Part shown: positions 23,281 to 35,343 of the stretch, piece after piece | Layout: each line of letters begins with the position of its first letter | Position numbering within the stretch: the first letter of the stretch is position 1 | Assembly (NCBI GenBank): GCA_030374765.1 | Contig: JARGXX010000092.1 | Coordinates: 2,082,001 to 2,146,000 of the forward strand | Source of the DNA: Agarophyton chilense | Lineage: Eukaryota > Rhodophyta > Florideophyceae > Gracilariales > Gracilariaceae | Length of the DNA stretch: 64,000 nt | Reading direction: 5' to 3' | Translations under genes and position numbers: made by a program | Notes under the pieces: generated by a model | The model's database searches: none | The model's input: only the letters and a program-made list of their open reading frames with translations | Told to the model about the DNA's origin: nothing

Positions 23281-24072
23281 AGTGTAACATGAGCATACTT
23301 ATCTTATTTCGTATCTTGTTTTAGTTAGAGACATGCAAGATGACTTGAAAGGCATTCCATAGTTTTCCTTGTGTATTACTCTTCTCAGTCGCCGTCTCCA
23401 TCAGCCCAAGGGACGGATTGGGGATCCAGTGCACAGTTCTGCGCCGTGAACGACAGGGCACAGCACTTTGCCCTGGATCTAGGCTCATTACAATGTGGAG
23501 ATGATAAAAAATTGGCAGCGGTAAGGAGGGGTAGGCTTTGGATTGAACACATATAACAACAGTGAAAATTTCACGACGAAAAAGGATAAAGAACGGGATG
23601 TCTAAAGACACTGTCTGCCAAGCCTTATATTCGAATCCATCTATTAAGTGGCAACCACTGATAATCACTGATTCAATGTTTTATAAATCACTGTTTATCA
23701 TAAACGCTTAGAAAATAACTGTTGATCACAAACGCTTATCACATTTCACAGTGCATCGGCTGGACCCCGCAAAGAGGGGAGTATGATAAGTACCAAAGGA
23801 TCCGTTGTACAATAGCAATGCATTATATCTCCCACTCCTTAGGATACGAGACCTCTGTATCATCTTTTCTCATCCGCAACGAGGCAGTCCAGAAATATCG
23901 ACCTCGAGATGAGGAAGCGAAGCGTTAATCGGGACTCGCCCGACCTCACTTCCGAAGCACATACTAACGTTCGCAGAAATGAGCCGTATGACTCTAACTT
24001 TTCCACGGTTTCAATTATATCTGTCTGTTTCTCACGTGCCATTTCTCTTTAGGGTGATCATCAGCGTATTCC
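23281..24072. other. No supported gene
   Basis: AT-rich DNA with a minus-strand frame of about 115 codons (23321-23668) that I do not recognise. A near-repeat around AAACGCTTA occurs at 23700-23745 (two copies about 32 bases apart). Nothing firmer is visible. Confidence 0.3.
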
Positions 24073-24540
24073 ATGGGTTTGCATCCGTCGGTATGGAAAA
24101 ATGGGAATCCCAAGACCGAGGCGTGTTACTCTAATGGGCTTGAAAGCAATCAGCCACTTCATGCGCGGATGGTAGGCGTTTCTTTGTGGAACCCGCCCAA
24201 TTTGTTGCCGGTTCCATTGGAATTCAAGTCCAATTTGTGGATCGCACCCCAATTCCTCGCAGCGAGGGATTCTTTCCAGTACACGGTCGTGTTTTCCAGA
24301 ACTCCTTGGTCTCATTCACCAACGATGGATAATGAGGAGCTATTCCAGTCCTATGCGGAGGATGGATATTTTTCTGTAAATCCTAAAGTGTCTGTCGTCA
24401 GCTTCATTTTCTACAGAAATCACATTGCTGTGGACCAACACGCTTCACTGCGGAAGATGACCGAGGCCACGGATAAAGCCAGCATCTCCTTGGCTATAAT
24501 TGCTCTCCATCATCAATGCTGTGCTCCCAATGAAGTCTGA
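24073..24540 (+). CDS. Unrecognised 155-codon frame
   Basis: A single open frame with mixed composition and no low-complexity runs, including LEFKSNLWIAPQFLAARDSF and DNEELFQSYAEDGYFSVNP. I do not recognise a family. There is no clear promoter and no neighbouring gene, and the start is the first ATG only. It may be a fragment of a decayed gene or a chance frame. Confidence 0.2.
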   Translation: MGLHPSVWKNGNPKTEACYSNGLESNQPLHARMVGVSLWNPPNLLPVPLEFKSNLWIAPQFLAARDSFQYTVVFSRTPWSHSPTMDNEELFQSYAEDGYFSVNPKVSVVSFIFYRNHIAVDQHASLRKMTEATDKASISLAIIALHHQCCAPNEV

Positions 24541-27500
24541 GTACACACTGGGCAATATTTTGACGTGTCTTTCTACCGCACATGCGTTAAAGTTCTCTAT
24601 GGAGTTAGGTTGCAACACATTTTATTCATCTCCCTGCAGGGTCTACCTCCCCTCTCGTCAAAGGAGAATATTTTTTGGGGCCGTCTGATTTTTGGTGTCT
24701 CTCGCAGTAGAATTTATATCAGATTGTGTATTACAAACGTCGCACGAGGTCTTGATTCGAGAATATGGTACACAAATAGGACGTAAAAATCGAACGGTTG
24801 CACCCGAAACCCCTCTCCAGACGATACATTCCTCTCTTAACTTGGTGGAGTCCACATAACCCCGCATGTGAAGGCCTTACGCACCCTGCTCTAAGGTCTG
24901 AGAGTTTTGTTACATGATTCGCACGACCTCGGCGAGGTTCTGAGCGTGGCAGCGAGTCATTTGCAGAGTTGTGGTGAGAGTGGTGGTGCTACTCCATCGA
25001 CGGGAGTATGTACTTCCAAGGAGTGAGGTAGCATCGTACTTGGAGTAGCTTATGTAGTCAATACGAATTTGTCATGTTGTGCAAGTTCCAATCATATGAT
25101 TTCCAATTCCTGTCAGTTTTCTTCTTTCTTTCTTCGCTGGACTACTCTGTTATCTGTTTAAACGGTTTGTCTGTTTCTTTTATTGTTCATCTTCTCCCAA
25201 TCTTTGTTTCTTTTCACTTCGCCACGTTAGTAATTTTTTTTGTTCTCTTCGTATTCCTTGATGGAAGTGACCCCATTTGTGTGATATAAAGGCATGGTTA
25301 CATTACTTGGGCACTTTCCAAGGCTGTAAGTAACGACTTGCTCATTTTTCGGAGATAGAGGGTAACCATTGAGCAAGGAAAATGCTCGGTGGGTTCTCAA
25401 ATGTTTTTTCAAGGGGGTATCCGTTCCGACGAACTCGGAAGAGTAGATCTCCGTATAAGTGACACCCACTGTCGATTATGACTTCAACCTTTAATCTCGT
25501 GTCTGGGTTCTTCGTTTCTGGAACATCTAAAAGCAGTCCAAGGCTTTTGATTCCCTCGGGGGTTGATGGGCTAGATAGTTCGCGTCTCGGGCGGCCAGTT
25601 TGGGTTCTATGTATCAAAATACCGGTTCCCAGTTAAAGTCGTAATTTTTTAAAAGCCCCTAAAAGAAAGATTTAAAAACATTGGAGGGTGAAGGAACTAC
25701 AAACTGAAGCCTTAGAGAACGAAATGATGTTCCAAAGAAAGCGAATGGAAGTCATGAACTGAACGTTTTTGGGTTTTAAAAAGGTGTATCTTTGGAAGAT
25801 GCATGGAGTGCGAGGGAAGATCAGATGATGTGCGCGAAATATAAAGGCTACACTTTTTGTACTACAATTTACACTCGTAAACCTTTCGGATACCTCAAAA
25901 GCAGTCAGCGCGCAGTCCAAAATTAATATACCCGGTTGTCCATTTAGAGCTCATTTGAAATTTTTTCTGAGTTTGTTTGCAGCAAAACGGTGCAAATATT
26001 TGCCCTCCACATGATCTCACTGGAGTGAAACCACACTAGTGTAACCACGAGAAGTAAATCTAGAGAGAGTGTGTTTATCTGTGCCATCTTGGTTTCATTC
26101 GAAAGATTTCCTGAAGGAGAGTTACATAACGAAAATTTGTCTATACTCCTTGGGAAACCGAGGTCTCTAGTTCATATTTACACGAGCCTGTGTCCGATTC
26201 TTCCTATTCGCGAACCTTTGCGACGAAAACAGTCTCATAATGATTAATGTTGCACCCGGAGGGGTTTTTTTTTTATGTTTGTGGGAAGTTCATTATCTGA
26301 TTGGCTCTATTTCGGAGAGATGCAGCTGCACTGTGTTCTCGTGCGTACAATTCACAAATTGAAAACCGCTGGGGCGATTGGAACGTGAAATCGCATATGC
26401 AAGTAACACGGTGCCGTGGCCCATTATCCTGCTCATGAGCGCTACCTAGCTACTATAAGCCTGCATCTTTGACTGTGTGTCATGCGAAGAGTTTCTGATA
26501 TCTGGGTCCGCCTTCATCTCAAATTCCGAAGGTTTCGGAGGTTGTGTAAGTGTGTGGTCTCCGTTCCGTTGGGCACGAAGCGAACCCTGAAGGGAATATG
26601 CTTTTCGTCCAGCTTGAGTGTCGCCTGCAGACTGCGGTGGTACACCAAGAAGTGCCACCAGATTCAACGCAGAAGATCTTGCTGTAAGCGTTTGTGATTC
26701 CTTCTCTTCCTCCTCAGCCAGCGTAATGAGGTGACCTTGCGGCACCGGAGGATCAGGTTTGACAAAAAGAGAAGGAAGCAATTAAAACGAACCCGGAGTA
26801 CGTGTATCGATTGAAACAGGTTGAAGAAGAGATAGATTAGGTAGGTCCACAAAACCCGGGTTTTGATGCGAGAGGGTCGGGGGTCGAGACTAATTCATTC
26901 TTGCCGCTGGTGCTTCCTCTAAATGAGACCGTTTAACAAGTTTCGTGATCAGTTTGGGATCATTTACAACGTGGTCTGGTCTCCTGCGTGCGTAGCGTTT
27001 TTGTGTTTCCAGAGTGACACTCCCGGTTTCCGCTTAAAAAACACGATTAGTTTTTTAGGCACCGGTAGAAAGTTAATGGAAGGTCTCTTTTTTGGGATTA
27101 TAACATTTCTTGCAATGAAATTAGGGTAATTACCGGACGGATTTCTTACTGCTCAGATTCAAAGCCAACGCTTTGTTTCGCAAATTCGATGAATTCAATT
27201 ATATAAATCTTTAGTAAACGGTCACCTCCACCCGTCCACTGCCAAGATAATCGCTACCTATCTTTCGTTGCGAGCTAACAGATTACTTTTTCCAATCTGA
27301 AACTGAACCGCTTCACCCTCGTTCGGCAATGTCCGAATCAGTCCGTATCAATAAAGATGCTCGTATGAAGTCAGTTCAAGTTTTGATACCCCTTCTACCA
27401 AACATCCATCAAAGCAAGTCTCCGATTCTACAACTTTCCAAGCATTACCCACTTTGGTCATGACATACTCATCTCATGAACAAGAAAAATCCAATTTGTC

Positions 27501-27674
27501 TGTGCCGTTACATCCACAAAAATCCATAACCAAACCATCTTTTCCCCCTATAACGCAAACGAAATCGACCACATCCGCCCAAATCTCACAGCACCCATCG
27601 ATTATAATTAGAGCGCAGTCATAATTCTACAACAACTTGTCAAGCACCAACAAACGCCATATGAACTCGTTCCG
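24541..27674. other. Gene-poor stretch
   Basis: About 3.1 kb with only short frames. The plus-strand frame at 25074-25289 is hydrophobic because the DNA is T-rich. A run of T lies near 26266-26275. I see no gene, RNA or element ends that I can support. Confidence 0.4.
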
Positions 27675-29400
27675 TTGACGGATATGTCGCATTCTCGGAG
27701 AATGCCATCCGAGCAGTGTTATTATTATGTAGTACTTTTCCATCATAACTTCAGAAAAACTGCTGGCTGGCTAGTATGCAAGTATGTTGTGAGCGATAAT
27801 TGCACGGTGGAAGCCTCTCTGAAACGATTTCAGACTGAAATGGGAACAGCTGTGCTGAAAACCCATACCAAAACACACAAAAGCATGACACAGTTTTGCT
27901 TACAAAGTAGAGCAGCGCAAGTTTTGTTGTCACAAAAACGTGCAGTGATTGAAGCGGCAGCGGAAGAAGTTGTCGGTGGATTGCTCTATCTCATCTTCGC
28001 ATATCGAAAGAAAGGCATGACTCAATTCGCAGAAGCTTTGATTTCAATTGGAAAAACAGTTCCTATCGGCGCGAAAGTTGATGTACTTGATCTTATACAA
28101 ACTCCTAAAAAAGTGCGAGACTCCTTAAAGAGATCAGCGAAGCAAAACAGAGCAACCTTCCAATCGGTTGAGATTCAAACAGTGCTTGGTGTTGGAGGTG
28201 TAGTTACGAGCAACATACTGAAATAGAACGCAACTGGTACCAATTTCTATGAAGTCAACACACACTCCATACGGCTTGCGAAACCACAAGTTGTCAGCAA
28301 ACATAGAAAGTTTGAGGTAGTCTCCCGAATATTGTTTATCGTAGAGCACAAATGAGCAGAGTCGGAAAATTCCTTGCCTGAGTCTTTTGAAAAAGATCTC
28401 ATGAAAAGGGTGGGGGTTGGAATGGATATGTTCATGAAGAGCTTTATATTTGTAACTGATTACGACTCGACAATTCCATGTATTGTAGGGGCCTCATATT
28501 CGAGCAGTCGGGTGCCATTTGGGAAGAAGTTGATGGGTTGTATTTCCCATCAACTAAATACTGTCATGAAACATATCATGAAGAAAGGGGAAGAACGATC
28601 GAGCATTATCTTCAAGAATTGAACTTCAGTTAAGACCATTGTGAGGACATTTAATCAGTGTAATTGGAACGCAATCATGCCTGATGGATCTGCTCTCGTT
28701 CAAGAAGTGAAAAACAGGTTTCGTACTGTGGCGGAGATTTAGCTGAAAATAGGTCGTAGACGGCGCAGTTAGCTTTGGAACCTTTGTACAGGTAAGTATA
28801 TGATTCGGAAAAGTTACATTATTCTGCTCTGGAATAATTCGTTGCAGCCTTTGGGCCCGTGGTACATGAGCAAAAGAAACTAGAGGCGGACTCTGAACCT
28901 ACACTACATAATATCTTGCCAATGCTAAATGGTTTGGAACAGCAGTTACGGCAGACTAGCAGTATAGTTTCGCAGAGTCTTGTCGTGCCCCATAAGTGGA
29001 GCGAAGAGCTTTGCCCATCAACAGTTGCAGAGCTCAAAAAAACAGATTTTAATCCTTTGCTGATTGCCTGGTCTCTTGTGAATCACAGAATTCGTAGCCT
29101 TAGATTTGTTCATGATAGTAACAAGCGGAATGAATTGAAAGAGAAAGGCACTTCTCTTGTGAGGTGATAGCTTCATTCATTCTTCACATCTGCCATCGAA
29201 GCCGGAGAGAGATTGTGAGAGACGAGTCACTTGCAGTCGTTCGAAATATGGATTTTCGAAAGGCTGCAGTCCATGTTAAGCATGATGTGGAAGCCATCTT
29301 TGTCACAGATGATGATGAAAATGACAATGATGTCATTTCCACTCCAATGAGGCGGAAGAATCGAAGACGTCTATACCTACGTTCCTGTACCTGTGCATAG
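27675..29400 (+). pseudogene. hAT-family DNA transposase relic
   Basis: The first piece (27675-28226) carries an HTKTHK segment like the end of a BED-type zinc finger, then a Hermes-type DNA-binding region (VIEAAAEEVVGGLLYL, FAEALISIGKTVP, KVDVLDLIQTPKKVRDSL). Next, 28374-28622 has FVTDYDST, matching the first catalytic Asp region, and GCISHQLNTVMKH, which fits the hAT CxxH-LN motif. Pieces near 28625-28740 (IMPDGSALVQEVKNRF) and 28859-29167 match later hAT regions. Frame changes and stops separate them, so it is inactive. No terminal inverted repeats were found. The hAT assignment rests on motif memory. Confidence 0.6.
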
Positions 29401-29880
29401 GAAGAACAAAATGAAGGAAACAACTCATTATAGCTGGCCGAATGAAAACATATGAACCAAGTCTGTTTATACCAGGATATGTAAGTTTGTGACACTTCCG
29501 CCTTCCATGCCGCCAACTACAAATACAAAACAAAGAATACCCACAAGAGCACCATCAAGATAGACTCTACTCATACAATGATTGCTTATCATTGAGCAGA
29601 GAAGTAATCATTCTCATATCTAAAGCAGAGTGCAAAAGCTGAAAAACGCACATCCTAGCACATTAAAACTATGCGACGGGCAAAGGCTCAGAAGCGAAGC
29701 ACTTGAAATCGGAAATAACCGGTTGCGAAGGGTAGATGCAGGTACACCATTATATGAATAGAAAAACATTCCTGTTTCATTTCCTTACAATTGTTCGTGT
29801 GATTTGTCTCAGCACACAGCTAAGGTGAAAACATTAGACTTCCCTTTTCGCAGCCCGGCTAGAAATGGTTGCAGCAATTT
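29401..29880. other. No supported gene
   Basis: A-rich sequence downstream of the hAT relic. Part of it may be the non-coding end of that transposon, but no inverted repeat was found. Confidence 0.3.
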
Positions 29881-30700
29881 TTAGAAGACAACAAAGACCA
29901 AATAAGAGGGCCAAATATGAGCATCACGTTCTTGATACAGAATATCATGAGCTACTTCCGCCATGGGGGTAATGCGACGAATTTGCGGATCAATCGCCAG
30001 CCTAATCTCGTTCGTGCGGATAGCAGCATCGCTCACCTTCATGTTCATACACAAACCCTTTCGACCCTTCACCCACTTGGCATCGTCTGTGATCATCCCA
30101 GACTTTTCTTAAGACACCATTTCGGCACAATGGGAAGCTCGAGAACGTTTCCAACTATCTCTTTCAACACAAACACATTGCCATTATGACGTGGAGTAGT
30201 TAAGTTTAATTCCAATTCCGGCAACTGAGGGCGGCTATTCTAGAGGAGAAAGTTATAGCAGCGCTTGTTTTTGTATGTCTGGACAGTGTGGGGCTGGATA
30301 AGCTTGCGCTCTGCGTACACTTGCCATATACTCTGCCATCAATGACATATTAACTGCGGCCACTCTTTACGTTCAACTTGGAAACGACTCCACCGCTTGG
30401 AACATCATACGCGTAATCGCAACAACAGTGCTTCTGACACAACTTCTGCGGCCTTCCGGCTTCCTACCGTTCTATATCTTTCGATGATGTGAGGTGGATG
30501 TATGGTACTGACTGCAATGCGTTTACCCTGTTCTTGAGACGATGTTGAACAGTGAAGGGTGCCTTATCGGCACAACAACAGATCAGTGTGTTCTCGATCG
30601 GGCTGATGGCAGGATGCTGTTGTTCAACAAACTAACCATTTGCGACGAGCGCAAATACTCCGAGCGGTGAGCACGCAGCGAAACGTGCGCACCCAACCTT
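29881..30700 (-). pseudogene. Decayed coding relic, family unknown
   Basis: Minus-strand translation is protein-like across several frames: LICCCADKAPFTVQHRLKNR, then CCCDYAYDVPSGGVVSKLNV, then NVFVLKEIVGNVLELP, then DDAKWVKGRKGLCMNMKV. The segments follow one another in order but change frame and contain stops. I cannot name the family. It could be a transposon or an old host gene. Confidence 0.3.
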
Positions 30701-31374
30701 GAGCTTTGGAACTTGACAGAGAAGGCTTTTCATAGGTGACAAGTCCACACGTACAAGATGAGGCTCGGAAGAAGCCTCACATACCTTCAATACGTCGCAA
30801 AGCTCCGTCCACAGAGTGAAAGATGCTCAATCCGCTCTGAATAACTTCGGCAAGATGAAGCTCTGCAGTAAAGGAGGAAGCGGTGAAGGGGTGCTCTACT
30901 GGCATGCTCTGTCGAAAGTTGTCGTCGCGGAGGCGGTATTACGTGTGGGGTCTTCTGAGCTTTGGCACTCTTTGGCTTTGAATTTTGCGACCCTTCTTCT
31001 ACGATATTCAATCTTCTAGTATGCGGAAGGCGACCCGAACCTGTGCCCTCGACCTTCTATCCGAAAATGTTCTTTTCTCAAATATAGAAGGGCAATGCTG
31101 GTGTGCTTCTCAGCAAACATATCTTTGAATCACGGAAAATCAGAAAAAAGGCTTTTTGACGCTTTTAGAAAGTTGTTTGCACCACTTCTTGAGGAATAAG
31201 AATGGTGCAGAGAAGCTGGTACGGTAGAGCAGTGCCGTGATGGCGTTGTAAAATGCGGGGCTGTGATTCTGTCAAGGACACGGTCGTCATAATGTTTTAG
31301 CTCTTTCTGAATGTTTCAAAGGAAGAGGAATTGTTCATATACTCGGGAAATACGTCATTGAAATTGACATTCTT
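30701..31374. other. No supported gene
   Basis: Short frames only on both strands, with nothing recognisable. Confidence 0.35.
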
Positions 31375-31737
31375 ATGTACAATATATCCCGCCGTGTTCT
31401 TAACTGTTGGACATTGTCTGCAGTTCACGTTCGTGCGGATTGTGACTATACTTTCGCTACGTATGGAATTAATCTCGAGCATTATCATCCGGCGTTTGTG
31501 AGGCACACGCACATTGTGGGTAATATACAAAGAAGTGCTGCACGCGATGGATTTAACTTCGAGGTTTGGACTTTAGTAGCTTACCTTGAGAAGCGCGGTA
31601 TTACTAGAGAACTCTCTCAAGAAGAGATGGTATCGCTCAGGGAAAGTTGGGTTTGGAACTACTCCGATATCATGGAGATGAGAAAGAAGATGAAGATTGT
31701 TTTGGCTATTGAACACTCCACCGGGTCTGAGAAGTGA
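31375..31737 (+). CDS. Unrecognised 120-codon frame
   Basis: The frame encodes a soluble-looking protein with a charged, helix-prone C-terminal half (EVWTLVAYLEKRGITRELSQ, EEMVSLRESWVWNYSDIMEM). I recognise no family. The start is simply the first Met, and upstream sequence in the same frame could belong to it. It may be a relic of a transposon-encoded protein. Confidence 0.25.
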   Translation: MYNISRRVLNCWTLSAVHVRADCDYTFATYGINLEHYHPAFVRHTHIVGNIQRSAARDGFNFEVWTLVAYLEKRGITRELSQEEMVSLRESWVWNYSDIMEMRKKMKIVLAIEHSTGSEK

Positions 31738-32602
31738 AGATTAGATGTGAGAATATTCGTAGCTTCCAATGCCACGTCAGGTGCAGAGCATGTTCCTCCC
31801 CCCGAGCATATAGAGTAATAAGAAAAGAGGATGCATTTTATTGTGTTCAAGTACTGGGCATTGCTGACGTGCGAAATTCAGTCAAAGAACCGAATGCAGG
31901 GCTGTGTCGAGTATAATGGCTTTACCACTGCAGAGAATATACTTTTTAGAAAGAGAGGAAGATGTGAAGATAATGGACGAGCTTGTGGCGAGGTGTTGAT
32001 GTGAAGAGAAGGGTAGCACTCGACAGTGTTCATGCATGAAGCGCGGGAGTGAGTGTGTTGGATGTGATCGTTGCCAATCCTCATGTGAGAACAAAGACTC
32101 GCAAGCTCAGCTGGATGTTGTGGAGAAGTCTAAAGTCCAAGGGACTATACGGAGTGTCGAATACATGGATTATGCGATATATAGAGAGCGATAGGAAATG
32201 AAGCGAATGGAGGACACGGAAACCATCGAATTATTTGAGACATAGGAGGAAGACAATGCCATGATGGAACTACTAAACCATTTCAATTTCTAATATCTTA
32301 TCCGCAGTAGGCCATATTTATAAGCCATTTCTCGTCTATTCCAAGCTACTACACTACAAAAAAGCGCTAACAGTCTATTAATCCGTCTACTCCACCTCAG
32401 AATTTGTGAATAGGGAACGAGAACAAGTTTCGTTCCTTAGGACTTGTGGTGATGCTTGCAAAAAGGGAGCCAGATATATAACAACTTTCGCAGGTCTGCT
32501 GCAAGCACGCGCTATCCAATGCATATAGAGCAGTTCAACGTCCTTCGGCGGTAGATAATTCTCCATGTATTCCCGGTTTCTTCAGATAAAAACGCCGCGC
32601 TC
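31738..32602. other. No supported gene
   Basis: Purine-rich and AT-rich stretches with short frames only. Confidence 0.35.
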
Positions 32603-33304
32603 TTAGAATGCATGGTATTGAGATCTGTCGTGGCGTGAGAAAAAGGATTCCTGGAGCTGGAAACGGAGGCACCCTGCAGGAATGCGAACTAACATTATAA
32701 CCTTTGAGGACAACCTGTCGATTGCGTCCATCAACCCATGATTATTGTTAAGGGGTAGCAATACACAACAACAGTATGAGCTAGCAATCCTTGTACCTTT
32801 GTCGAATTCACGAATCATATTCTGTAGAAATGTGGTACAGAATGGAGGATTTCCTTCTGCACCTTCAATGAAATCTTACACCACTGCCCAAGACAAAGCT
32901 GAGCCAAAGATATCATCTTGCCCATCTAAGCTGCCAAAGCTTTGGAGCACACCAATTTCTTTAAGACAATCGGCTAAGACCTCCAAAGCAATATGGGATA
33001 TAAGTGCCCATAAAGAGTATAAGTCAGCAGTCACAGTGCAAGAATATGCATTTTGATGATACTCATACTTTCTGCACATTTCTTGGCAGAGTTCTGAAAG
33101 AAACTTAGTGTCATCAAAACCAGGTATACAAGAAGCGGGAGAGCATTTACTTCCCTGTCCGATTCCAAAGCACGAAAAAGATTGCGGAAACTTCAGCTCA
33201 CTACTGTTCATACGAAGCCCAATTCTGCTCAGATATCTGCAGTATAGACGCTCTAACACTTCTAGCCTGACGATAACTTTTTTTCTGACCGCTATGACCC
33301 CCAT
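32603..33304 (-). pseudogene. Unrecognised 233-codon frame interrupted by one stop
   Basis: A single minus-strand frame runs from 33304 to 32603 with one in-frame TAA at 32876-32878. Both sides look protein-like, for example PQSFSCFGIGQGSKC and YSLWALISHIALEVLADCL before it, and NPPFCTTFLQNMIREFDKGT and GLMDAIDRLSSKVIMLVRI after it. One stop in an otherwise open 702-base frame suggests a recently lost gene. I do not recognise the family, and the true start is unclear. Confidence 0.35.
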
Positions 33305-34008
33305 AGAATATACATTGATCGAAATTCATTATCACAAGCGCCGGTTAGTAGTGTAGGTCCTGTTTGGTAAACTTAGTGCACCTACTTCATATTCGCGCAC
33401 CTCTAGTGGCTTTGAAAGGAAAACGTGCCACATCCCACTGATAGAGATATAAAAACCGCAGTGTGCACCACATCTGGACCATCGTCTCTTTTTGCACCTC
33501 ACTAAACCGTATTTGTAAGTATTAAAGACCACTGTAGACTCATAGAAACCGAAATAAACGCTCAGAGATAGTTGGGCAACGGCAAAATCTGATGTCTCCG
33601 GGGTAACTCAAGCAAACGCGATTGAAGTTGTGTACCTTTATGAATATTATACCTCAGTCTCAGTAGAGAGATGTAAAAGTTTTTTAAGAGAACCGGTAGT
33701 AAACTAACCCAAAAAAATCAATGAAAGAACGGTTTGTGATCTCAAAACAGCTTTTGCAACGATAAGCACCTCTTCATGAAGAGGAAGGAGAACGGGGAAG
33801 ATGGAGAGCAACGGGCACGAATTGCTGGCCTAACAGGCAAATGAAACTGCACTGGATCCAATCATATCAACTAAGAAGTGATTTTTTCAAAATGAGGCCA
33901 AAATTACTTCAAAGCTGACACAGACTGTAAGTGTTCCACATTCAGATTCTTTTCTCTTTTCTTCGATGATGGTCTCAAGCCAAGTCTTCCAATATATTTA
34001 AAACGTGG
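33305..34008. other. No supported gene
   Basis: Short frames only. AT-rich, with no recognisable RNA or element ends. Confidence 0.35.
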
Positions 34009-34427
34009 GACAACCACTAGGCTATAAAAGTGTCCGGCCAGACACCATAGGAACGTGGACAGCTGTATTAGTAGTGAGCTCCCACGAGCGTGGGCGGAAC
34101 AGAGTTTGAAATGCGATGAGCGGTAGTGAGCTCCCACGGTCTCCGGTCAAACTCGGTGGAGCCGAAAGCGGAGAGTATGTTACGTGTTTACGTTTCGACG
34201 ATGTGTAGATGTGTTGATGTGTAGACGTGTCGACGTGTGATATTCAGGTGATCGGTGTGACTCTGAAAGATGGAGATAGTGAAAGGTAGCGGGTGCGACT
34301 GGTGAGACTGGAACTCTGTACCACAGCGGCTGCGATGAGGGCCCATAACCTGTGACAACCACTAGGCTATAAAAGTGTCCGGCCAGACACCAGAGGAACG
34401 TGGACAGCTGTATTAGTAGTGAGCTCC
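34009..34427. repeat. 74-bp direct repeats with a TATA-like core
   Basis: The segments 34009-34082 and 34354-34427 are identical but for one base, 345 bp apart. Each holds CTATAAAAGTGTCCGG. A third partial copy (TAGTGAGCTCCCACG) lies near 34125-34139. The first copy ends in CCCACGAGCGTGGG, a 6-bp-stem hairpin. The repeats lack TG...CA ends, so a miniature LTR element is not proven. Confidence 0.7.
34203..34240. repeat. 8-bp tandem repeat
   Basis: Almost five copies of an 8-base unit, GTGTAGAT with variants GTGTTGAT, GTGTAGAC and GTGTCGAC, lying between the two 74-bp repeats. Confidence 0.8.
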
Positions 34428-34800
34428 TACAATTCTGACAACTTAATAACCACAAAGAAATCCCATCGTGCTCATAATGTCCTTCTTCATGCAAGAACGT
34501 GGCGTTTCTTCCAACCAATTTATCATACTATTCGCAACAAATATTTCACTTGGCTTCATAATCCGCTTCCCAAACTATCTCGCTGCCAAAAGCACATCGT
34601 ATTTCAGTCCATTAATTTGAACTCAAATCATCAGTGAACTATACCAAATCTTCTCGAAAACGTGTAATCGACGTTGCTTTCTAATTGAGAAAGGCCTAAT
34701 TAGTTCTTCGTACCACGAACCTAAACGCATACAGTAACGTAGCTGGAGTGAGAGTTTATTATGTGAATATTAACGACGCAAGCCAGCATTCGAATGTTGA
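34428..34800. other. No supported gene
   Basis: Short frames only, between the direct repeats and the left end of the Harbinger-like element. Confidence 0.4.
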
Positions 34801-34836
34801 GACCCGTTCTTAACTGGTCGTGAATCACGCGTGAAC
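34801..34836 (+). repeat. Left terminal inverted repeat of the Harbinger-like element
   Basis: Begins GACCCGTTCTTAACT and ends in TCACGCGTGAAC, which includes a 10-base palindrome TCACGCGTGA. Its partner is 39855-39890 in inverted orientation. Confidence 0.7.
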
Positions 34837-34929
34837 GCAAACGTGATCGAGAATTAATTATGATCTTATAGCTCTTGCCAAATCGCACAGGTTTATTTTT
34901 ATGACGTGTGAGCCACACAGGCCTGGAAG

Positions 34930-34947
34930 CCCCCCCCCCCCCCCCCT
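34930..34947. repeat. Poly-C run
   Basis: Eighteen consecutive C residues, followed by TTCG and six more C. The length is likely unstable. Confidence 0.9.
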
Positions 34948-35343
34948 TCGCCCCCCAAGAGGACATGGACTGTCGTGGTCTCTTCGCATTGTGTGCATAG
35001 ATGGGCCAAGAGCTAGTTGTGTGCGTGTGATCCACTCGCTGGTCTTCTAGAGCCAAAGCCGGTACCGGAAGCACCTCCCCCCCCGTTTTGCGTTGGTAAG
35101 CGAATTTAGACACCCCTTCCCCGGTTCTGCATCGGTGGGTGGATCTACTTGCTGTTAGAAGTAGTCGCTGTCAAAATGGCTATAAACAATGCGGTGTAAA
35201 GCATTGCCATGGCTCCTGCGGTGCTTAATCTGCATTTTCTCTTTTCTAACGCGTCTAAATCTGCTTTTCCCCGATCGCAAAAATTTGGCGTTCTACTTTC
35301 TTACGGGGAGTTAAATCACAACCTTCAATAACCAAGAATCAAG

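Noticed and set aside
25074-25289. Hydrophobic 71-codon frame resembling a membrane protein
   Set aside because: The T-rich DNA explains the hydrophobicity, and there is no supporting context.
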